Assembly: GCA_033239005.1 (NCBI GenBank)
Contig: BSQZ01000009.1
Coordinates: 8,590,752-8,654,751 of the forward strand
Direction of reading: 5' to 3'
DNA length: 64,000 bases
Source of the DNA: Lamellibrachia satsuma
Taxonomy: Eukaryota > Annelida > Polychaeta > Sabellida > Siboglinidae
Under the pieces are notes generated by a model. It was given only the letters and a program-made list of their open reading frames with translations. It ran no database searches and was not told the DNA's origin. The translations under genes were made by a program, and so were the position numbers. This document shows positions 59,000-64,000 of this stretch, in pieces (the stretch's first letter is position 1; every line of letters begins with the position of its first letter).

Positions 59000-60780
59000 C
59001 GTTGAGGGAAGATACCTTAGAGGCTTAGATTATCTCCCCCACCCCTTACAAATCCATATTTTTTTACAGTCATCACGGCCTCTTGATATTCAAGTTGCCA
59101 TAATTTAATAATTAGCAGTAACAAAAATAACACATAATAATACACACCAGCGGGGTTACTGCCTGGATTTGGCGAGTGACATACCAAATAACAACAGTTG
59201 TAACTTGCAACGAATTATTTATTATATACCCGTTTTGAAGTATCAGAAATTATTATACAAAATATCAAAATGTAAATGTACCCAGTATAACATGTAAGAC
59301 ATAATAACATAAGCACAATAGTTGTCACACCGTGGCAGATTTGAATGGTGGCGTCTTTTTCGAAATGTGCTGAATGCTTTCGTTCGATACTCACAGTTGT
59401 ACGTGTTTAACTCAAAACTGCTTTTCTAACCATTTTGTTTGCACCCAATCGATGAAATAACTGTTAGATGTTTAAAATATGGATCTTTTGTACAATAGTT
59501 TCTCCTGGTTAAATTTTATTAAGTACAGCCGATTTGACCCCGACCCGTATACAGGGCCAGGGGCGTACGGCACGACATAGCAAACAACGACTGTCACCGT
59601 CAGTAACTTGCAAAATATGGTTGTTAAATTCGCAGAAATGTATTTTATTTGCAACAGTTTGTTTCGTCAAATAACTCTCTAAGTACACATTCTGTTTAAC
59701 GAAGATATGTTTAAACAGTCAATTACGTAATTCACTAGTGTGGGCGATATAAGGCAGTTTTGATACAACTTAGAAACGTTTAGCCTTTAGGCATTGCATA
59801 ACATTTAAAAACATTACACTAGTTTACAGTACACAGGCATTACAATTAAATTGTATAATTATGTATATATACATCGATGGCGCGCGACTTATCCGTAGAA
59901 TTTCACTGAATACAATAAATAACTGTCACTACCGAAACCTCAACAGCGAGTCGCTAACGCGCCCCATCTGGCGGAAATTTGTTACATGTAGGCATAAACC
60001 GCAAGGTGGCGTTAGTAATACGACTAAAGGACTGACCCAAGTACATCTAGGGTATTGCTAGCGAATATTATATTTATTTCTAGTACTTTGTTGGTTACAC
60101 TGGCTCCACATTCCACCCTCTCGTGTCCGTCTGACCGGCCCACCGGATCACCGGGCAAATTTTTTCCCAATCGGCCCACATATGCGGCCGTGATTAGGGG
60201 AAAACAGACATACAGACAAACAGACAGACACTGCTTTATACATGATATACCAAAATGTGTTTATACAATTGTACGCCCGTTGGGAAGGAGTGAAGACAAT
60301 TGACATATGTTCTCGTCTATATAGTGTAAAATATGAAAAAAATTATTAATATGAATTGTATAGAACTGTATTTTTATTCTATCCAGTAGAGAACTCATCC
60401 CTCAACTTTTCAACTGTCCTGCTAATTGTTTTCAGCTTTATTTGGAGGATTCTACATTCCAGGGAAAAAGCAACTCAACGTATGATCGTCAGGTAAAAAT
60501 ATATATTTTTGTCGTCTTGAAAACTCATATCAGAAAATGTATTTTCTTACTACAATTAGAAATACATTTCAAAGCAACAATATCAAAGATAATACCATAA
60601 GTGTAACATGTTTTCATGACGGTGGGGGAGATACCCTAGCATATTTTACCCCGGAGGAAGATAATCTAGGGTATATGTCCCGCTAGGGAGAGATCAACCG
60701 CCACACCAGCGCCTAGAGAGCAAACTTAGCAAAGGCAATTCTTCTGGAATAGCGTAGCCGAAGTACTGGGTAGGAGAAAA
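59000..60780. other. No recognisable gene; presumed serpin intron
   Basis: AT-rich sequence with a small (GACA)n run at 60208-60230. No exon, SINE or LINE that I can support. Confidence 0.4.
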
Positions 60781-60785
60781 CTTAC

Positions 60786-60831
60786 CTTATCCGGGTGGTT
60801 CCTTGGGCTGTAGAAAGCAGCAGCTTATATT
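60786..60831 (-). promoter_or_regulatory. Candidate promoter and short 5' exon of the serpin gene
   Basis: On the minus strand a TATA-like aatataag (60824-60831) lies about 40 bp before a consensus donor ggataag|gtaagt (60784-60786). A TSS about 25 bp after the TATA box would give a 5' exon of roughly 20 nt. That would splice over about 3.4 kb to the acceptor at 57355, the missing upstream exon of the serpin. This is an inference from signals only. Confidence 0.3.
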
Positions 60832-61009
60832 CATTTGGAGAATGGTTGTAGTCCAAAAATATATTATTCTGAGGTTAACGTCCCTGCTGTTGCATCGAAC
60901 AACAGGAACGGAATCTGGGGATACTGTGCCTCTGCATTTCAAATATGTCGGAAGAAAAGGGAAAATTTACAGCAACATTTTCTTAGTACGAGCTTGGAAT
61001 ATGTGTGCG

Positions 61010-61215
61010 CGTGCGTGCGTGCGTAACGAAGAATTAGTGTAACTGTGCACCAGACCGAATCGACATGGAGATTACATTGTTCAGTAGTTGAAACACCAGT
61101 TATGGAGATTGAACTGGAACACGCTTGCTCTAATTGCGGTGGATGAATATTGCTGTGACATTTGTTGTTGACATAGTGTGACATTTATTGTTGTGACATT
61201 TGTCGTTGCATGTAT
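61010..61215 (+). repeat. Interspersed repeat family E, copy 2
   Basis: Matches 44628-44850: gcgtaacgaagaattagtgt, then gttcagtagttgaaacacca, gatgaatattgctgtgacat and gtcgttgcat. Again it directly follows a GCGT microsatellite. Confidence 0.85.
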
Positions 61216-61254
61216 TCGAAATATATCTGTAGACACATCAATCGAGCATGACAC

Positions 61255-61745
61255 GGATAAAGTAGCGGCCGATGTTGTATTTTCGCATGGTTGCACATAT
61301 CATGCTCTGTCAAACACCTTCCTAAAATCGATGATGGCATGGTAGAAGTGTTGTTGATGTTGCAATTATTTTTTCCCCACAAGATTGACAGATTGAAAAT
61401 ATGTTCTGTTGTGCTTCTCCCTGCACGGAAGCCAGCTTTTTTCAGCGATGGTATTCTCCGTTTGTGGTTTCATCGTTTTAGGATAAATTTCAACATTACT
61501 TTGTAGGGGTTGTTTATGAGACTGATGGTCCGATAGTTTTGGCGCAGTTGTGGGTTGTCCTGTTTTGATAGTGTAATTATCAATGATTGGGATGTTGTGG
61601 TCTAACCCCCCGATCCCATTTCCTCTCGTAGAACTGGAAAGTCGTCTTCCTCGTCGTCTGAAGGCAGCTCGGGAAGTTCGGGTTTCTGTTGGACTGGTGG
61701 TTGTAACGTTCTTAGCAGTACTCCGTCCATCGATTGGTAATTTTC
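61255..61745 (-). mobile_element. LINE reverse-transcriptase fragment, internally deleted
   Basis: Minus-strand pieces read LPSDDEEDDFPVLREEMG, then after a gap in motifs LINNPYKVMLKF-type sequence and EHDMCNH. They match the N-terminal and fingers part of a LINE RT (PVLREEV...; ISLINNPSKVMLK...; GFRAGRSTTE). Several frameshifts and stops; no catalytic Asp-Asp remains. Confidence 0.65.
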
Positions 61746-61794
61746 TATTTTAACGTGTAAACATTGATGGCATATTTCCCATTTTTCGAGGAAT

Positions 61795-62540
61795 TCATTT
61801 GGGATGTTATTTTTTTAACTTGAATTTGAAGATCAAACTTGAGAATCCGGGTTCGAATCCTCTTGCTGCCATTTCGAAGCTTGGGCAAGTCCGTTCACTC
61901 CATGTATAGTTTTCGCGCAGTAATTGCAACGTGGCTGTGTGCTTCCCATATTATTTGGGGGGCTTTGTACCATACATCCCTTTGTCTTACTCTTTTGATT
62001 TTTAGTATGTAACATATAGTGCAACTACGTGGCAGCATGGTACACTAATGGGTGACAAGTTTTGGCCCCGATTGGCCTCCCACTTTGCGAGATCTTCGAT
62101 ACACCACTGTTCCCAGTGAAGTCGAGTTGGTGTTGGTACTAACAGGTCTGCCATGGGGTGAAGCGTAAAGCGTTTTGGAAACTTCCGATGACTGGTAGGT
62201 AAAGTCATCCCCCAGGCATTACGCCTTAGGAAGCCATGAAGGCTTATATGGCCAGTGCTTAAACCTGGTTTCTGTAGTGCGAAGCAACTTAGAGTGCAGT
62301 TATACTGACTCTCCTGGACGGGACACTAGTCCATCGCAGGTACCTTCCAAACATTGTTTGTACTCATTTGCAGCTGAGTAGACTGAGGCAAAGTAGGGTA
62401 AACGAAATTGCCTAAGCTTCGAAAATGAACCGTGCAACTCACAACCCTCGAATTTAGAGTCCGACACCTTAACCACTAGGCCACGGCCGCCCCCTTCCGA
62501 TGACTGGATACCGAGCTATATATGAACGCAACTTGGATAT
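61795..62540 (+). mobile_element. SINE-B copy 4, split by SINE-A
   Basis: The B box is gggttcgaatcc (61850), then cttgctgccatttcgaagct. The centre is gcaacgtggctgtgtgcttc and gaagtcgagttggtgttgg, and the tail ggtgaagcgtaaagcgtttt. The tail resumes after the SINE-A insert as ataccgagctatatatgaac, the counterpart of atactgcgctatataagac in copy 1. Confidence 0.75.
62196..62493 (-). mobile_element. SINE-A copy 2 inserted into the SINE-B tail
   Basis: About 90% like 12574-12896 with a small deletion near the tRNA-like head. The B-box side reads gttgtgagttgcacgg. The flanking cttccgatgactgg is duplicated at 62182-62195 and 62494-62507 (14 bp). Confidence 0.9.
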
Positions 62541-63535
<995 letters not shown>

Positions 63536-64000
63536 GCCAAAGATGGGTAAGTCCGCGGCCCGCAAGCCCGCGGCCCGCGAAATTTAGAGAAGATAAACCT
63601 ATATTCTTATAACAAAGACGAGAAACAAATAAACTGTAAAACAGACTTATTGTTTTATTAAATAAAAAAACATATATACATATATGGGATGGGGCATAAT
63701 ATCCTTAGCTCTTAGTGGAGTACTACTCTTATGCTGAAGGTCCATAGTGTGTTGGAACATTTGTTATATTTTGCTTTAATGTATTGGCTTATGGTTAGGG
63801 TAGGAGATTTGTTTATCTAACCCTGACTTAACCCATATGCAAGCCATAACCCCAATTTATATTGTTAATTGAATTAGCTCAACTAAGTTAACATAATTTA
63901 ATATGATATTTCAATTAAATGTTACCCACTGGCACTGACACCCAGTGGCATTTCCAGCAGGCCTGCAGTCACTAGCCTGAGACAGACAGGTTCAGACATG
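63536..64000. other. Right edge, no gene recognised
   Basis: Contains gcggcccgc twice within 25 bp (63555-63579), a GC-rich word in an otherwise AT-rich stretch, possibly the end of a mobile element cut by the TA tract. No ORF of interest. Confidence 0.4.

Overview
The window is eukaryotic nuclear DNA from an invertebrate animal. It has spliced genes with GT-AG introns, 3' UTR poly(A) signals, APE-type non-LTR retrotransposons, tRNA-derived SINEs, fold-back elements, and very many (TA)n, (CA)n and minisatellite tracts. The repeat content and the style of the protein families suggest a marine lophotrochozoan, most likely a mollusc. That placement is inference; nothing here fixes the species.

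I can reconstruct four protein-coding loci. (1) A two-exon plus-strand gene (CDS 3280-3559 + 10364-10620, 178 aa) has a signal peptide, several dibasic sites and a C-terminal Gly-Arg4 end, as in a neuropeptide or peptide-hormone precursor; I do not recognise the family. (2) A four-exon minus-strand gene (26493-31329, 231 aa) encodes a p24/TMED1/5-type cargo receptor. (3) A ten-coding-exon minus-strand gene (34512-50153, 824 aa) encodes an ETS repressor of the ETV6/7 (TEL/Yan) type, with an N-terminal PNT/SAM domain, a long linker, an ETS domain and a long acidic C-terminus. (4) A minus-strand serpin (56038-57354, 438 aa) is contained in one coding exon; it has a signal peptide, an unusual reactive loop and a hydrophobic C-terminal tail.

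Between the genes lies repeat-rich sequence. 0-14 kb: minisatellites, SINE copies and CR1-like relics inside and around the peptide gene. 14.4-24.2 kb: a retrotransposon block, comprising a CR1-like relic, an RTE-like element inserted into an older copy of its own family (with a 9-bp target duplication), and a nearly complete second LINE on the plus strand. 27.9-30.8 kb: a degenerate LINE inside TMED intron 2. 32-33.5 kb: microsatellites and a small terminal-inverted-repeat element with a 10-bp target duplication. 34.5-50.6 kb: the ETS gene, whose introns carry most of the microsatellites and a 1-kb inverted repeat with 12-bp repeats in its arms. 51-55.6 kb: a CR1-like 3' half, more minisatellites, a SINE and a LINE fragment. 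57.4-59 kb: a fold-back element and two large minisatellites just upstream of the serpin. 61-62.5 kb: a LINE fragment and a SINE nested in another SINE.

Nothing indicates that the four genes share a pathway. They are ordinary neighbours separated by mobile DNA. The points most worth following are the unrecognised peptide precursor, the serpin with a shortened loop and possible membrane anchor, the all-symmetric exon phases of the ETS gene, and the inverted repeat in its first coding intron.
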